A stretch of DNA of 64,000 nt from Muribaculaceae bacterium (GCA_022510405.1 JAFLTP010000011.1:1-64000); one strand, 5' to 3'. Counted from the stretch's first letter, positions 22,413 through 32,418 are shown. Translations and numbers: made by a program. The notes: generated by a model from the letters alone, not told the origin.

Positions 22413-24902
22413 ATGCTCAAACAAATTATTCTCTTTGTTTTGATATGTCTTTCACCTATGATGGTCGCAAATGAAATCAATTTTGATAAGGAATCAGCTA
22501 CGGTCATTATAGGGGACCAAAAATATACACTTGATGAAAACCATTTTCTTCTCACTCACGAAAAACATGAATCACCTTATATTTTCAACAATGCTTTGGA
22601 AGTAATTGATGCCGTAAATAAGAGTAACGCTTCGAAAATTACACTATTTGTTTCCCCTTCTGTGTATTGGCTTGATGATCCTGATGATACTGCAATTAGA
22701 TATCCTACCGGCAATACCGGAAACATTCCATATGCTGCAGAAATAAGTTGCGATACCCTTTCAATTATAGGCCTTTCCAAAAATCCTGAGGACGTGGTCT
22801 TTGCAGTAAATCGTGGTCAGACACAAGGAGCAATCGGCAATTATACAATGCTACATTTCAAGGGTAAAAGTCTTCACACCGAGAATATGACATATGGCAA
22901 CTATTGCAATATTGATCTTGAATATCCTTCAAACCCGTCGTTCAACAGGCAGAAACGAAATAATGCAATCGTGCAGGCTCAGCTCGGCATATGCGACGGA
23001 ACGGATCGTCTTTTTGCTCGAAATTGCCGATTCCTAAGCAGACTGAATCTTTGTCCACTCGTTGGTGCACGTCGTTCTCTCTATAAGGACTGTTATTTTG
23101 AATGTACTGATGACGCTCTTTCAGGTTCAGCAGTTTATCTTGACTGCCAATTCACCTTTTATAGCGGCAAACCTTTTTATTCTACTTCACCAACAGGTGC
23201 GGTATTTCTTAATTGTGACATAAATTCTAAAGTTGTGGGTCATCAATATTTGACTAAAATGCCGGGCATGGTAACCTTGATTGATACTCGTTTTACCGGC
23301 GATCCTAATATTGAATTACAATGGACCCCCTATATATCACCTATACGAAGCTATCAAAGCAATGTGACCCTTAACGACAAACAGGTTAAAATTGATTCAG
23401 AGCGTCCGGAACTTGGAGTTGACATAACCGATTTACAGTTATTAAAAGCTTTTAAGATTGCAGATAAGGATAAAATCATTTATAATACCCCAAACCTCCT
23501 CGGTAGAAATGACGGATGGGATCCGCTCGAAGTATTGCCTTTAATTAAAGAAGAAGAGAAAAAGATAGGTCAGTCATTGACCTCTATTCCGGTGACCCTT
23601 AATATTATTTCATCTGCAAGAAAACTTGAACCAAAAGGAGATACATTAAACCTAACTGTGTCGCCACGCCTATGGGGAGACTATCCTATAAGCAATGATA
23701 AGATTGATAATGTTCATTGGACAGGTCCATCAACTATTAATCTCATATTAAAGAACAATGATGCAGTGGCAACAAGTGCCAACAATTCTCCAAATGATTT
23801 TGAAGGATTCATTTCTGCTACAACTTCCGAAGGTTTAACAGGTGCTACAAAAATAAAAATAAACCCTTTACTTAAAGAAGCACCCGAATTTATAGAAAAA
23901 CCTACTCTTTCATTAGACGGCTCTATAGTCAAGGTGAATTATAACCTTAATTCAGAGGGTAACGACGAAAGTTTCATAGTTTGGTATCGTTCAAAGTTAC
24001 CTGGAGGAGTTAATGGAATTCCTGTGCGTCATGGTAAAGGTGAAAGAGGAGCAACTTATAATCTGACAAGTGCAGATCATGGGTTTTACATTTCTACTTC
24101 AATATGTCCAAAGCTATCAGATTCTCATGAAGGTGAAATTTTGACATGTTACCTTGATGAAGAAATTATGCCGCAATTTTCAAAATCTTTACCTGAAAAA
24201 GAACTCGTTTTGTCTACGTCATTTGAAGAAATACCTATTGTTAAAGGACAGTTAGGTAAACCCGGATTTTGGAATTTTGACACTTATAAACCTTCTGATA
24301 CAATGGAACACGACTGGAAGGCGGATGAAAATTTGAGTTGGTATTACGGATATGGTGCAGATGCGGCAACAGGTATTGGTCTGGTTCAAGCAACCAGAGG
24401 AGCAAGACTTTCATACACCCCTATTCTTAATGCGAGCAAGGGCATGCGACTTTCTTTCATAGCTGAACCCTGTAAAGGTCCCGGACAAGGATTTGGGAGT
24501 GCAACAGGACAATATATGGATATTTGCATTAAATTTGATCCACTTTCTTTAAACGGATATGCGTTGCGTATAGAGAGAACCCCCGATTATGACAAGGCTG
24601 TAACTTTCACACTCATGGAATACAAAGATGGAAACATAAATCCTATTAGTGAGTCCGTTGCATCCAACTGCTTCAGAAATCCATGTCTCATTTCGTTAGA
24701 AATTAACGAAAATTCTTTCACCGCGTCTGCATCAACGGAGGCACCCGCAGTTGAAACCGGCAATCCGGATATCAAACCTTATGTCTCTTTAGCAGTACCA
24801 ATCGAAAATCCTTCTGCTAATTCTTCTTTTGTAATACAACATACAGGAACAGTAGGCGCTTCCGCCACGCTCATTAGAGATCTGAATGTGTCATGGGAAT
24901 AA
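22413..24902 (+). CDS. Large secreted beta-helix (pectinesterase/pectate-lyase-like fold) protein
   Basis: 829 residues. A signal peptide (MLKQIILFVLICLSPMMVANE) is followed at about 60-330 by a right-handed beta-helix resembling pectinesterase-type proteins (a KITLFVSPSVYWLDDP strand, NYTMLHFKGKSLHTENMTYGNY, ARNCRFLSRLNLCPLVGARRSLYKDCYFEC). I do not see the Asp/Arg/Gln catalytic set of pectinesterases in order, so activity on pectin is doubtful. Residues about 400-500 look like Ig-like repeats. The last 230 residues resemble a jelly-roll sugar-binding module (FWNFDTY, GSATGQYMDICIKF, GYALRIERTPDYDK). No SusC/D genes are nearby. A polysaccharide-related role outside the cell is the best inference. 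Confidence 0.6.
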   Translation: MLKQIILFVLICLSPMMVANEINFDKESATVIIGDQKYTLDENHFLLTHEKHESPYIFNNALEVIDAVNKSNASKITLFVSPSVYWLDDPDDTAIRYPTGNTGNIPYAAEISCDTLSIIGLSKNPEDVVFAVNRGQTQGAIGNYTMLHFKGKSLHTENMTYGNYCNIDLEYPSNPSFNRQKRNNAIVQAQLGICDGTDRLFARNCRFLSRLNLCPLVGARRSLYKDCYFECTDDALSGSAVYLDCQFTFYSGKPFYSTSPTGAVFLNCDINSKVVGHQYLTKMPGMVTLIDTRFTGDPNIELQWTPYISPIRSYQSNVTLNDKQVKIDSERPELGVDITDLQLLKAFKIADKDKIIYNTPNLLGRNDGWDPLEVLPLIKEEEKKIGQSLTSIPVTLNIISSARKLEPKGDTLNLTVSPRLWGDYPISNDKIDNVHWTGPSTINLILKNNDAVATSANNSPNDFEGFISATTSEGLTGATKIKINPLLKEAPEFIEKPTLSLDGSIVKVNYNLNSEGNDESFIVWYRSKLPGGVNGIPVRHGKGERGATYNLTSADHGFYISTSICPKLSDSHEGEILTCYLDEEIMPQFSKSLPEKELVLSTSFEEIPIVKGQLGKPGFWNFDTYKPSDTMEHDWKADENLSWYYGYGADAATGIGLVQATRGARLSYTPILNASKGMRLSFIAEPCKGPGQGFGSATGQYMDICIKFDPLSLNGYALRIERTPDYDKAVTFTLMEYKDGNINPISESVASNCFRNPCLISLEINENSFTASASTEAPAVETGNPDIKPYVSLAVPIENPSANSSFVIQHTGTVGASATLIRDLNVSWE

Positions 24903-25020
24903 TGTGGATAGCAATTATATCTGGAAAAAACATCACTATTCTATTCTCCGAATGTCCGCAGTTATAAAATCAATAAAGAAGAACATATATTTTCAATTTC
25001 AAGAAATAAAATCTTTAAAT

Positions 25021-26388
25021 ATGAATATAAAATTATATCTCCTGGTTCTCTTATATTCTTTACTCGGCAACGTGGGCCCGGTAGCTCAAGCTTCAAATCT
25101 CGAAGGAAGTTGGGAAGGCAAACTTATAATCAAACCCGAGATGAGATTAAGATTAGTGATTAATATAGCAGGTTCTGAAGGAGAAGAGACCATCATAACA
25201 ATGGATTCTCCGGATCAAGGTGCTTATGGCATTCCTATGAATATTGAATATGTATCTTCAGATTCATTGAATGTTACGGTGCCACAATTAATGCTCAAAT
25301 ATAAAGGCAAATTAGAGGGTGATTCTATAAAAGGGGATTTCTCTCAAGGTGGATTAAATCTTCCTTTAATATTAAGACCAAAAGTCACCACATTAACTCG
25401 CCCTCAAACCCCGAAAGCCCCTTTTCCATATGTAACAGAAGAAGTAGTCTTTCAATCATCATTAGATAATGCTGATCTTTATGGAACTTTATGCTTGCCT
25501 TCCAATAACATAAATGATACTCCGGTAGTATTATTGGTTACGGGAAGTGGAACACAAAACCGGGATGAAGAAATATTTGAACATAAGCCTTTTGCAGTAA
25601 TTGCCGATTATCTTGCGCGTAACGGCATAGCCTCTTTAAGATATGACGACCGGGGTTTCGATAAATCAACGGGTCTATCACCAAATCCAACGACCTATGA
25701 AAATAGTATGGATGCTGTTGGGGGAGTGAATTTTTTAAAAGAAAAAGGGTTTTCTAAAGTCGGAATAATAGGACATAGTGAAGGTGGTCTTATTGCAGAT
25801 AAGGTTGCAAGTATAGGAAGCCCTGTTGATTTCATTGTTGAAATCGGGGGACCTGTAGTACCGGGAGATAGTATTTTATTATTTCAAAATGAATTTTTAT
25901 TGAAAGATGGAGGTCTCCCCGATAATTATATATCCTTGTATATTGAAGCAATGAAAGGTATGTTTGAAAGTCAGAAAGATATCGATCCCGTGGCTTTTGA
26001 TGAAACCAAATATGCTATTTTTTCACAGGAAAATCTTTCAAATCCAGTATTGGCACCTCTTGCAAAGAACCTCCGGGATAACTTTTCCGACTTGGCTCCA
26101 TGGTTGAAGTATTTTATCAATTACAATCCCATTGAGGATATAAAAAATATTTCAATTCCCATTTTAATGCTTTATGGAGAAAAAGACATCCAGGTTCCTC
26201 CAGCTTTAAATGTTCCTTTATTGCTTGAAAATTTTCCCGATATGAATGTAAAAGTTTATCCTGATCTTAATCATCTTATGCAACATAGTACTTCGGGAAA
26301 ATTGACTGAATACGCTGAAATCGAAGAGACGATTTCAACTGAAGTATTGGAAGATATTAAGCAATTTATACTTTCTATTAATAAATAA
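25021..26388 (+). CDS. Exported alpha/beta hydrolase with N-terminal domain
   Basis: 455 residues from ATG at 25021, chosen because it gives a clean signal peptide (MNIKLYLLVLLYSLLGNVGPVAQA); the open frame further upstream runs back into the preceding gene. Residues about 25-120 form a lipocalin-like beta domain (GSWEGKLIIKPEMRLRLVIN). The hydrolase domain has the nucleophile elbow GHSEGG (Ser about 253), the acid in YGEKDIQVP (about 385) and the His in DLNHLMQ (about 416). This is the layout of many Bacteroidales periplasmic esterases or peptidase-like hydrolases; the substrate is unknown. It lies about 120 bp after the beta-helix gene, on the same strand. Confidence 0.85.
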   Translation: MNIKLYLLVLLYSLLGNVGPVAQASNLEGSWEGKLIIKPEMRLRLVINIAGSEGEETIITMDSPDQGAYGIPMNIEYVSSDSLNVTVPQLMLKYKGKLEGDSIKGDFSQGGLNLPLILRPKVTTLTRPQTPKAPFPYVTEEVVFQSSLDNADLYGTLCLPSNNINDTPVVLLVTGSGTQNRDEEIFEHKPFAVIADYLARNGIASLRYDDRGFDKSTGLSPNPTTYENSMDAVGGVNFLKEKGFSKVGIIGHSEGGLIADKVASIGSPVDFIVEIGGPVVPGDSILLFQNEFLLKDGGLPDNYISLYIEAMKGMFESQKDIDPVAFDETKYAIFSQENLSNPVLAPLAKNLRDNFSDLAPWLKYFINYNPIEDIKNISIPILMLYGEKDIQVPPALNVPLLLENFPDMNVKVYPDLNHLMQHSTSGKLTEYAEIEETISTEVLEDIKQFILSINK

Positions 26389-26609
26389 TATTGAGAACTC
26401 CTTATCTTCTACATCTTCTACTCCCTTAATAGACTTTCATAACTTTTTATATACTGATATTCTACCATATTATACACTTAAAATTATTGAAAAAAACGTC
26501 AGTTTATAATTAAGGACAAAGATTCCATAAATAACTCTAAAATTATAAACCTAATAAATATCAAGTTGTTATATATTTATTAGATTATTTTATTTTAATA
26601 TTTGGAATT

Positions 26610-27206
26610 ATGGAAAAATCAAAAAAAATTGACGGAATGTTAACGAGTGCTGAAAATGCGATTTTAGTTGTTGACATGGAAAATGCATGGGTCTCTCCAA
26701 AATCTCCACAATGTATCAAAGGAGCCTTGGATACTTTGCCGGCCATAAAGAAATTCCTTGATTTTGGTAGAGCAAATGAATGGGCAGTTATCTATCTTTA
26801 CAGAATCCATCTGCCTTCGGGTATAGATGCTGAAAATTATAGAAGACATTTTTTTGAAGAAGGTCAACCATTCTGTATAGCCGGAACATGGAGTTCTGAT
26901 ATACCTGATGAAATAGCTCCGCAACCCGGAGATATAAAAGTGACAAAACAAAGATTCAGTGCATTCTTTGCCACGGAACTCGATTTGATTTTAAGAGGAT
27001 TGGGAACCAAGAACGTGTATATTGCCGGTACTCAGTATCCGAATTGTATAAGGGCTACTGCAGTGGATTCCATGAGTCTTGATTATAACACTATCGTTGT
27101 GACAGACTGCTGTTCAGCCATGTCTGAAGAGGTGGCTAATGCCAACATTTATGATTTAAAGAACATGGGCATTTCATGCATTTCCTCTGAAGAAATTATG
27201 AAATAA
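26610..27206 (+). CDS. Isochorismatase-like cysteine hydrolase
   Basis: 198 residues with the full catalytic triad of the family: Asp22 in LVVDMENAW, Lys113 in VTKQRFSAF, and Cys146 in GTQYPNCIRATAVD. Such enzymes hydrolyse amides such as nicotinamide or ureas, or isochorismate; the exact substrate cannot be told. It is cytosolic, a single gene, closed by a terminator hairpin. An AATATTTG resembling a -7 box ends seven bases before the ATG, so the leader would be very short. Confidence 0.88.
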   Translation: MEKSKKIDGMLTSAENAILVVDMENAWVSPKSPQCIKGALDTLPAIKKFLDFGRANEWAVIYLYRIHLPSGIDAENYRRHFFEEGQPFCIAGTWSSDIPDEIAPQPGDIKVTKQRFSAFFATELDLILRGLGTKNVYIAGTQYPNCIRATAVDSMSLDYNTIVVTDCCSAMSEEVANANIYDLKNMGISCISSEEIMK

Positions 27207-27235
27207 ATTCCGAAAAACTTATTAATACGTAGACA

Positions 27236-27270
27236 AAAACGGATATAGGTTTACTATACCCGTTTTTATT
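27236..27270 (+). terminator. Intrinsic terminator after the isochorismatase-like gene
   Basis: AAAACGGATATAG-GTTTA-CTATACCCGTTTT, thirteen positions with one A-C mismatch, then TTATTATTG after the T-rich arm. Confidence 0.75.
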
Positions 27271-27393
27271 ATTGTTTGAATTTAATAAAATCTTTTATGA
27301 TTTATAATTACGCGAACACTCGAATGATAAAATTTCTTTTGATTGCGAGAAACAAACATCCATAAAAGTGTAGTCTTTTAATTTTATTATTCT

Positions 27394-28038
27394 TTACAAC
27401 ACTATAGGCAATTTTATAAAAGAATCTATGATATAATCCGGGTCAGCTTTCTTAAGTTCACTTTCTTTACCATTTCCATATGTAACACCACACGTTTTAA
27501 CTCCTGCATTCTTCCCCATTGCCATGTCTACATACATATCGCCAACCATTAATGTAGAATCAGCATCTCACTCCATATCACGTAATATTTTATAAATAGA
27601 TTCAGGATTTGGTTTACCTTGCAATACATTGTCTCCTCCTAACAGATAACGAAAATATCCCCTGATTCCTAATTGGTCCGTGAGTTCTTCAACCGAATGA
27701 TTACTTCTACTTGTAGCGATTGACATATTTATTCCTTGTTCTTTCAAAATTTGAAGAGTTTCTTTGATTCCCGGAAATAAATCTATTGGAATTACATCTT
27801 TAAATACCTCAAAATTCTTTCGATAAGTATCCTCAAAACTATCTTCTATACCATGAATATCATGCCATAGGATAGTGGGGATTTCCGGAAGCCTTACACC
27901 GATTACGGATTTAATTTCATCATCTGAACGATAAGGCAATCTCATTTCTTTAATGGTTTCTTTCATGGTTGCCACAATCAGTTTGGAAGTATCGGCCAAG
28001 GTTCCGTCAAAATCGAATATAATATTTTTAATTTTCAT
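27394..28038 (-). pseudogene. HAD phosphatase gene interrupted by one TGA
   Basis: From ATG at 28036-28038 the frame encodes a phosphoglycolate-phosphatase-like HAD enzyme: motif I IIFDFDGTLADTS, motif II MSIATSRS, motif III lysine in LQGKPNPESIY. After ILRDME comes TGA (27568-27570). The frame then continues without a break as DADSTLMVGDMYVDMAMGKNAGVKTCGVTYGNG, containing motif IV (VGDMYVD), and ends at TAA 27394-27396. Without readthrough the product (156 residues) lacks motif IV and should be inactive. It starts one base after the stop of the SDR gene, in operon with it. A sequencing error cannot be excluded. Confidence 0.85.
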
Positions 28039-28039
28039 C

Positions 28040-28753
28040 TTAGTTCTTTTCAAGTTTCCAACCATTATCCCCATGATATATCATTTGATGAGTCATGCCA
28101 CCGTCTATCACTATGTTTTCACCGGTTATGAAGCCGGCTTCATCCGAACAAAGAAACAAAACCAATGAAGCAACATCGTCTGAATTCCCTATTCTGCCAA
28201 CAGGTTGTTGGATTTTATCTTCTTTGGAAGATTCATAGCCTATGGTGTCGATCCATCCCGGAGATATTGAATTAACTCTAACTTTTGGAGCCAAAGAAAT
28301 CGCCAAAGCATGTGTCAAAGCAGAGATTCCACCTTTAGCAGCTGTGTAACTTTCCGTCTGAGGCTGACTCATTCTGTCACGAGATGAAGAGATATTGATT
28401 ATAGAAGATCCTTGTGGAAAATATGCTTTGAATAATTTTGAAAGATAAAATGGAGCAGCAACTCCAACTTTCTGGGCATAAAGAAATTCTTCCCAACTAC
28501 AATCGTCAATTCCTTTCATCAAAGGCAAAGCATCATTCACAAGAATATCAATTTTGCCATATTTATCAATTACTGTAGATGTAAAATCTTCAAGGATAAA
28601 TTTATCTGCTAAATCACCGACATACCAATCCCCTTCTATTTTATCAATGATTTGAACAATAGCTTCTTCTTCCTTGAACCGTTCCACTATTCTCTTCCCG
28701 ATGCCTTTAGCTCCTCCTGTAACAACTACAACTTTATCTTTAAATCTTTTCAT
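28040..28753 (-). CDS. SDR-family oxidoreductase
   Basis: 237 residues, a Rossmann-fold short-chain dehydrogenase: VVVTGGAKGIGKRIV (nucleotide-binding TGxxxGIG), DILVNDA, a catalytic set with Ser in NISSSRD and YTAAK (Y-x-x-x-K), and the family end SDEAGFITGENIVIDGG. It is probably NAD(P)-dependent, with unknown substrate. It is followed one base later by the broken HAD gene and preceded, 25 bp away, by a YolD-like gene. Confidence 0.9.
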   Translation of the reverse strand: MKRFKDKVVVVTGGAKGIGKRIVERFKEEEAIVQIIDKIEGDWYVGDLADKFILEDFTSTVIDKYGKIDILVNDALPLMKGIDDCSWEEFLYAQKVGVAAPFYLSKLFKAYFPQGSSIINISSSRDRMSQPQTESYTAAKGGISALTHALAISLAPKVRVNSISPGWIDTIGYESSKEDKIQQPVGRIGNSDDVASLVLFLCSDEAGFITGENIVIDGGMTHQMIYHGDNGWKLEKN

Positions 28754-28778
28754 TTCGTACGTCTATAATAATAAGAAC

Positions 28779-29189
28779 TTAAAATTCTCCGTTTCCTTCT
28801 CTAATTTCTATGTCACATATAAAATCCACAGGAATGATAGTGCCCTCTTTCAAAATAAGATGTTTATCAAATTCATCCCATTTCTTGATAAATCCTTGGA
28901 TCATTTTATAAGAACCCCCTTCTTTTATTTTGTCGGGAATAAAATAAGTGATTCTTATTTGAGAATCATTTTTCATTGCAAACAATATCTTTCGGGAAAT
29001 AAGAAGCTTCTCATCATCCGTTGGTTCCTTGAATGATTCTGTCAATCTCACAGTTTCAGCAATAGCATCGTCATGACCGCTTAAAGCAGCAAACGGAGCA
29101 AACTGTGCAGCCCTATTAGCCATCGGTAATGGTTTATGATAATCGCTTACATGATGCGGCATGTTGATTATATCGTCATACTTTCCCAT
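28779..29189 (-). CDS. YolD-like family protein
   Basis: 136 residues. YDDIINMPHHVSDYHKP followed by MANRAAQFAPFAALSGHDDAIAET and RLTESF is the hallmark of the YolD-like family, which in Firmicutes is encoded next to Y-family polymerases (UmuC/YqjW) of the DNA-damage response. Here a Y-family polymerase lies a few genes upstream (32419-33909). The C-terminal half (ISRKILFAMKNDSQIRITYF, then KEGTIIPVDFICDIEI) resembles the YolD core beta strands. Its molecular role is not established. Confidence 0.75.
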   Translation of the reverse strand: MGKYDDIINMPHHVSDYHKPLPMANRAAQFAPFAALSGHDDAIAETVRLTESFKEPTDDEKLLISRKILFAMKNDSQIRITYFIPDKIKEGGSYKMIQGFIKKWDEFDKHLILKEGTIIPVDFICDIEIREGNGEF

Positions 29190-29240
29190 CTTTCCTTAAT
29201 ATGGTTTTATCTCTAAGCTTGAATTCTTCTCTTATTACAA

Positions 29241-29927
29241 TTAAAAGTATAATTTTGATTCCGATTCATCTAATTGATCAACCGTGTAATTGATGAAATC
29301 CATAAATGGTTTTCCTGTTTTGAATATTCCTAAGGCTTTTTTCAAAAAGTTTTTTGAAACTACTTCCCTATCTTTCAAACTACATGATGTATAATAATCC
29401 TTAGGTTTGACCAATTCAATATATTCCCAATCTTTTGAAAAACCTTTCGGTGCGGTTTTGACTGGATTCTCTCCAATTTTCTTATAAATCTTCTTGAATT
29501 CCGGATTCTCAATGATTCCAAGATATTCTTCGATATTGTCTTTAATTGATTTTCGGATACCAGTAATCATAGTTGTAGGCAGACATATGTTTCCAACTCC
29601 AATCTTACAGCTTCCCGGTTCAATATGGAGATAATATCCCATCCGATAACTTTTCTTACCCATTGGCGGGTTAATAAATATTCCTATATGGGTTTTATAA
29701 GGTGTCTTATCCTGGGAAAATCTTGTGTCCCGATATATGCGGTATGTACAATCTTTCGGAGCAAGATATTTGGCCGAGTCATCAAATTCACAGATACCGT
29801 TGATGAGTTCTAAAGTAAAAGATTCTATATATTCTTTTATCCTTATATATCTTTCCTTGTTACGGTCAAACCATACCTTATTGTTGTTATGGCTTAATTC
29901 TTCAAGAAATTTCAATACTTCTTCCAT
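29241..29927 (-). CDS. DUF2461 family protein
   Basis: 228 residues. It begins LKFLEELSHNNNKVWFDRNKERYIRIKEYIESF and contains TYRIYRDTRFSQDKTPYKTHIGIF and GYYLHIEPGSCKIGVGNICLP, which define DUF2461 (TIGR02453). The function is unknown. The arginines and aspartate of RIYRDTRFS are the most conserved part of the family and suggest an active or binding site. It lies in a series of minus-strand genes with DNA-repair character. Confidence 0.88.
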   Translation of the reverse strand: MEEVLKFLEELSHNNNKVWFDRNKERYIRIKEYIESFTLELINGICEFDDSAKYLAPKDCTYRIYRDTRFSQDKTPYKTHIGIFINPPMGKKSYRMGYYLHIEPGSCKIGVGNICLPTTMITGIRKSIKDNIEEYLGIIENPEFKKIYKKIGENPVKTAPKGFSKDWEYIELVKPKDYYTSCSLKDREVVSKNFLKKALGIFKTGKPFMDFINYTVDQLDESESKLYF

Positions 29928-29996
29928 ATATTAAAATAATACAAGCTGCTAAAGACCTTCTAACTGTATGATTCATTAAAATTCATCATACTATTT

Positions 29997-30725
29997 TTAT
30001 TTACCCATAAAATATTTCCGTTCTTCTTCCGGAAACTTTTCTATAGTATAACGGAGCATTGTTCTTGGCATTGTTAATTTATACATTTCAAGGAATTTAA
30101 CTATTTCTTCTTTTCCTCCTCTTTTACCAATTTCACGAAGCATCCAACCGGTGGCTTTATGAATCAAATCATGAGGATGGTTTAGAAACATTTCTGCAAT
30201 TTGGATGGTCAAATCAAATTTTCCCGCTCGAATAAGAGTTATGGTAGAAACTATTGCCACCCTTTGATGCCAAAGATATCCCTGCCTCCGGGCCAAGTCA
30301 ATCAAAAGATTTTCATTTCCTGGATTCCTTAACACCCAATCTCCAAGTATATATCCCGAAACTAAATCTACCAGGTCCCAATTGTTTCCTTTCTCCAAAT
30401 TATTCAAATAAAAACCTACCAATTGTCTTGATTGATCAATGTCATGTGATTTAATACTGAATTTATATAGTTCAATCAAAAGAAGAAAACCGGATAATCT
30501 TATCTCATGCCATTCAGAATCAATCAACATTTCAATATCTTTCAAGGAAATTTTCTTACGGTAATTTTTTACTATTGATCTGGTAAACGGCACTTTTATA
30601 CCCAGAAACTTGTCTCCTTCTCCATATTCCCCTTTTCCGGTCTTGAAAAATCGAGCAAGATGTGTGGCCTGTTTTTCATCATATAGAGAAGTCATTTCCT
30701 CTATAATCTTTTCTCCTGTTGTCAT
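29997..30725 (-). CDS. DNA alkylation repair protein (AlkD-like HEAT-repeat glycosylase)
   Basis: 242 residues of helical HEAT-like repeats: ATHLARFFKTGKGEYGEGDKFLGIKVPFTR at the start, EIRLSGFLLLIELYK, NNWDLVDLVSGYILGDWVLR, HQRVAIVSTITLIRAGKF, HDLIHKATGWMLREIGKR. These match the AlkD family, which excises 3- and 7-alkylated purines without base flipping. The W-D-L-V-D and R-V-A-I-V-S-T motifs that line the DNA groove are present. It is cytosolic. Confidence 0.9.
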   Translation of the reverse strand: MTTGEKIIEEMTSLYDEKQATHLARFFKTGKGEYGEGDKFLGIKVPFTRSIVKNYRKKISLKDIEMLIDSEWHEIRLSGFLLLIELYKFSIKSHDIDQSRQLVGFYLNNLEKGNNWDLVDLVSGYILGDWVLRNPGNENLLIDLARRQGYLWHQRVAIVSTITLIRAGKFDLTIQIAEMFLNHPHDLIHKATGWMLREIGKRGGKEEIVKFLEMYKLTMPRTMLRYTIEKFPEEERKYFMGK

Positions 30726-30821
30726 AAAATCAAAATCTGTTTCAATAATAGCATCGAAAAAATGAAAAAAGTTTAAATAAACGCTATTGTTTTTTTCTCT
30801 ATTTATCTTTATTTTATAGAA

Positions 30822-31598
30822 TCAGGAAATTTTATTCCTCTTTTCCTTTTTAAAATAATAAAAACAAGTAACAGAATCTTTAGTTCCGAAATAAGCAGCC
30901 AAGGATCCATATAAAAAATACATTATTCCACCTGAAATTGCTTCAGCACTACGGTTTTCAGCCAATATTATGATAGACATTATGAGATAAAATAAACCGA
31001 ATAAAGCACATATTATAGCTATAATCAATGAAAAAACTTGAAAAGCTTTGAAATGTCGGGGCTGAGGAGGCAGCATGGCTTCCGCTGTAGTATGTGTCCT
31101 ATTGCTGTAATATCCCGAATAATCTACCCTGAAGATACCTTCAACCACAGATGCACATTCTTCAGGTGAAGGATTCTGTTTTATTCTTGCATATGCCTGA
31201 TTCAATTTAACGGATCTTGAAATCGCCCCGAAAGCAAAAAATCCAAATATCAAAAGAGCAATCCAATCGTCGGCACTTCCCCTTACCATTGAGAACAGAA
31301 CGAATACAAATGCAACTCCAAGATAAATAGCGGTAATAAACTCTACAGTCACCATCCTGGAAAGTCTTTGCCTGAATGCTTTAATATTCCCGGAATAAAC
31401 TTCTTCAAGAATTGTGGCCATTTCAGAAACCCTTTCATATCTAAGAGTTTCAGGCATATTTCTGTTCAATACCCATGATAAACCCCAAACCACAAATAGA
31501 GCTACTATAAATGAATTTTGATAGACCCAAGGGTTATGAAGCAATGCCAATAAAGGGTAAATAATAATCCACAAAAAGAAATAAAAACTTGTTTTCAT
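30822..31598 (-). CDS. Uncharacterised multi-pass membrane protein
   Basis: 258 residues with about six hydrophobic segments: two near the N-terminus (about 5-22 and 28-45), two in the middle (about 92-110 and 115-132), and two late (about 188-210 and 222-248). Between them are two soluble stretches, one helical (SEMATILEEVYSGNIKAFRQRLSRM) and one with RIKQNPSPEECASVVEGIF and SYYSNRTHTTAEAM. I do not recognise the family. It lies between the AlkD-like gene and glutathione peroxidase on the same strand, with gaps of about 100 and 260 bp. Confidence 0.55.
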   Translation of the reverse strand: MKTSFYFFLWIIIYPLLALLHNPWVYQNSFIVALFVVWGLSWVLNRNMPETLRYERVSEMATILEEVYSGNIKAFRQRLSRMVTVEFITAIYLGVAFVFVLFSMVRGSADDWIALLIFGFFAFGAISRSVKLNQAYARIKQNPSPEECASVVEGIFRVDYSGYYSNRTHTTAEAMLPPQPRHFKAFQVFSLIIAIICALFGLFYLIMSIIILAENRSAEAISGGIMYFLYGSLAAYFGTKDSVTCFYYFKKEKRNKIS

Positions 31599-31859
31599 TT
31601 TTACTGTATTCCCAATAAGTCAAAATTAAAGATTACTCTCTACAAAATTAAATATTTCTAAAAATAAATTGCTTGAGTCCCTTAAATTTAATGGACTTTT
31701 AAATAAATTCGATTTTAAGGAATAAAATCCGGTAGTTATAATATTGTCTTTATTTCTAAGTTTTTATATACTGTAAAGCACCCTCCCACTTCCTTTGTGA
31801 AAAGATGCTTATATGCTGAAAAAGCTGTATTTGCCTTACTCTTCAATTCGAAATAAGAA

Positions 31860-32333
31860 CTATAAAAGTTCTTTTATCTTATTTTCTATTTTAGCAGGAG
31901 GTGTAGTCGGTGAATATCTTTCAACTACCTTACCATTCTTGTCTACAAGAAATTTTGTAAAATTCCATTTAATAGCCTTTCCAAATAAACCACCTTTTTG
32001 ATCTTTCAACCATTTATACAATGGTATTGCATCTTCACCATTTACATTTATTTTCTTGAATCGAGGAAAAGTGGTATCATAATTTAAAGAACAGAACGAA
32101 TCTATTTCTTGATCCGAGCCGGGGGCCTGATGTCCGAATTGGTTGCATGGGAAATCCAAAATTTCCAAACCCTTATCCTTATACTTCTTATATAAATCTT
32201 CCAGTCCCTTGTATTGAGGAGTAAAACCACATCCTGTTGCTGTATTGACTATCAACAGAACTTTTCCTTTAAACTGTGACAAGGATATCACCTGACCCTT
32301 GTTGTTGGTTACATTAAAATCATATATTTCCAT
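31860..32333 (-). CDS. Glutathione peroxidase family protein (Cys type)
   Basis: 157 residues, a thiol peroxidase that reduces peroxides. The peroxidatic Cys35 lies in NTATGCGFT, with Gln65 in CNQFGHQ and Trp123-Asn124 in KWNFTKF completing the tetrad. FCSL at 80-83 offers a candidate resolving cysteine. The protein is compact like other bacterial homologues and has no signal peptide. Since Bacteroidales often lack glutathione, thioredoxin is the likely reductant; that is inference. Confidence 0.92.
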   Translation of the reverse strand: MEIYDFNVTNNKGQVISLSQFKGKVLLIVNTATGCGFTPQYKGLEDLYKKYKDKGLEILDFPCNQFGHQAPGSDQEIDSFCSLNYDTTFPRFKKINVNGEDAIPLYKWLKDQKGGLFGKAIKWNFTKFLVDKNGKVVERYSPTTPPAKIENKIKELL

Positions 32334-32418
32334 TTTATCTTTATTATTTGTTTGATATTATAACAAATAATAAATACAAATGGATTTATTAACTTATTGA
32401 ATTTTAGGATTTACCTTG

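Noticed and set aside
24886-25020. Upstream extension of the alpha/beta hydrolase gene
   Set aside because: It overlaps the end of the beta-helix gene and would hide the signal peptide that begins at 25021.
27568-27570. TGA in the HAD gene as a selenocysteine codon
   Set aside because: The position is not an active-site cysteine in HAD enzymes, no SECIS-like hairpin is evident after it, and no selenocysteine genes are seen in the window.
30822-31598. Membrane protein as a transporter or toxin-export component
   Set aside because: No motif supports either; only hydrophobic segments are visible.
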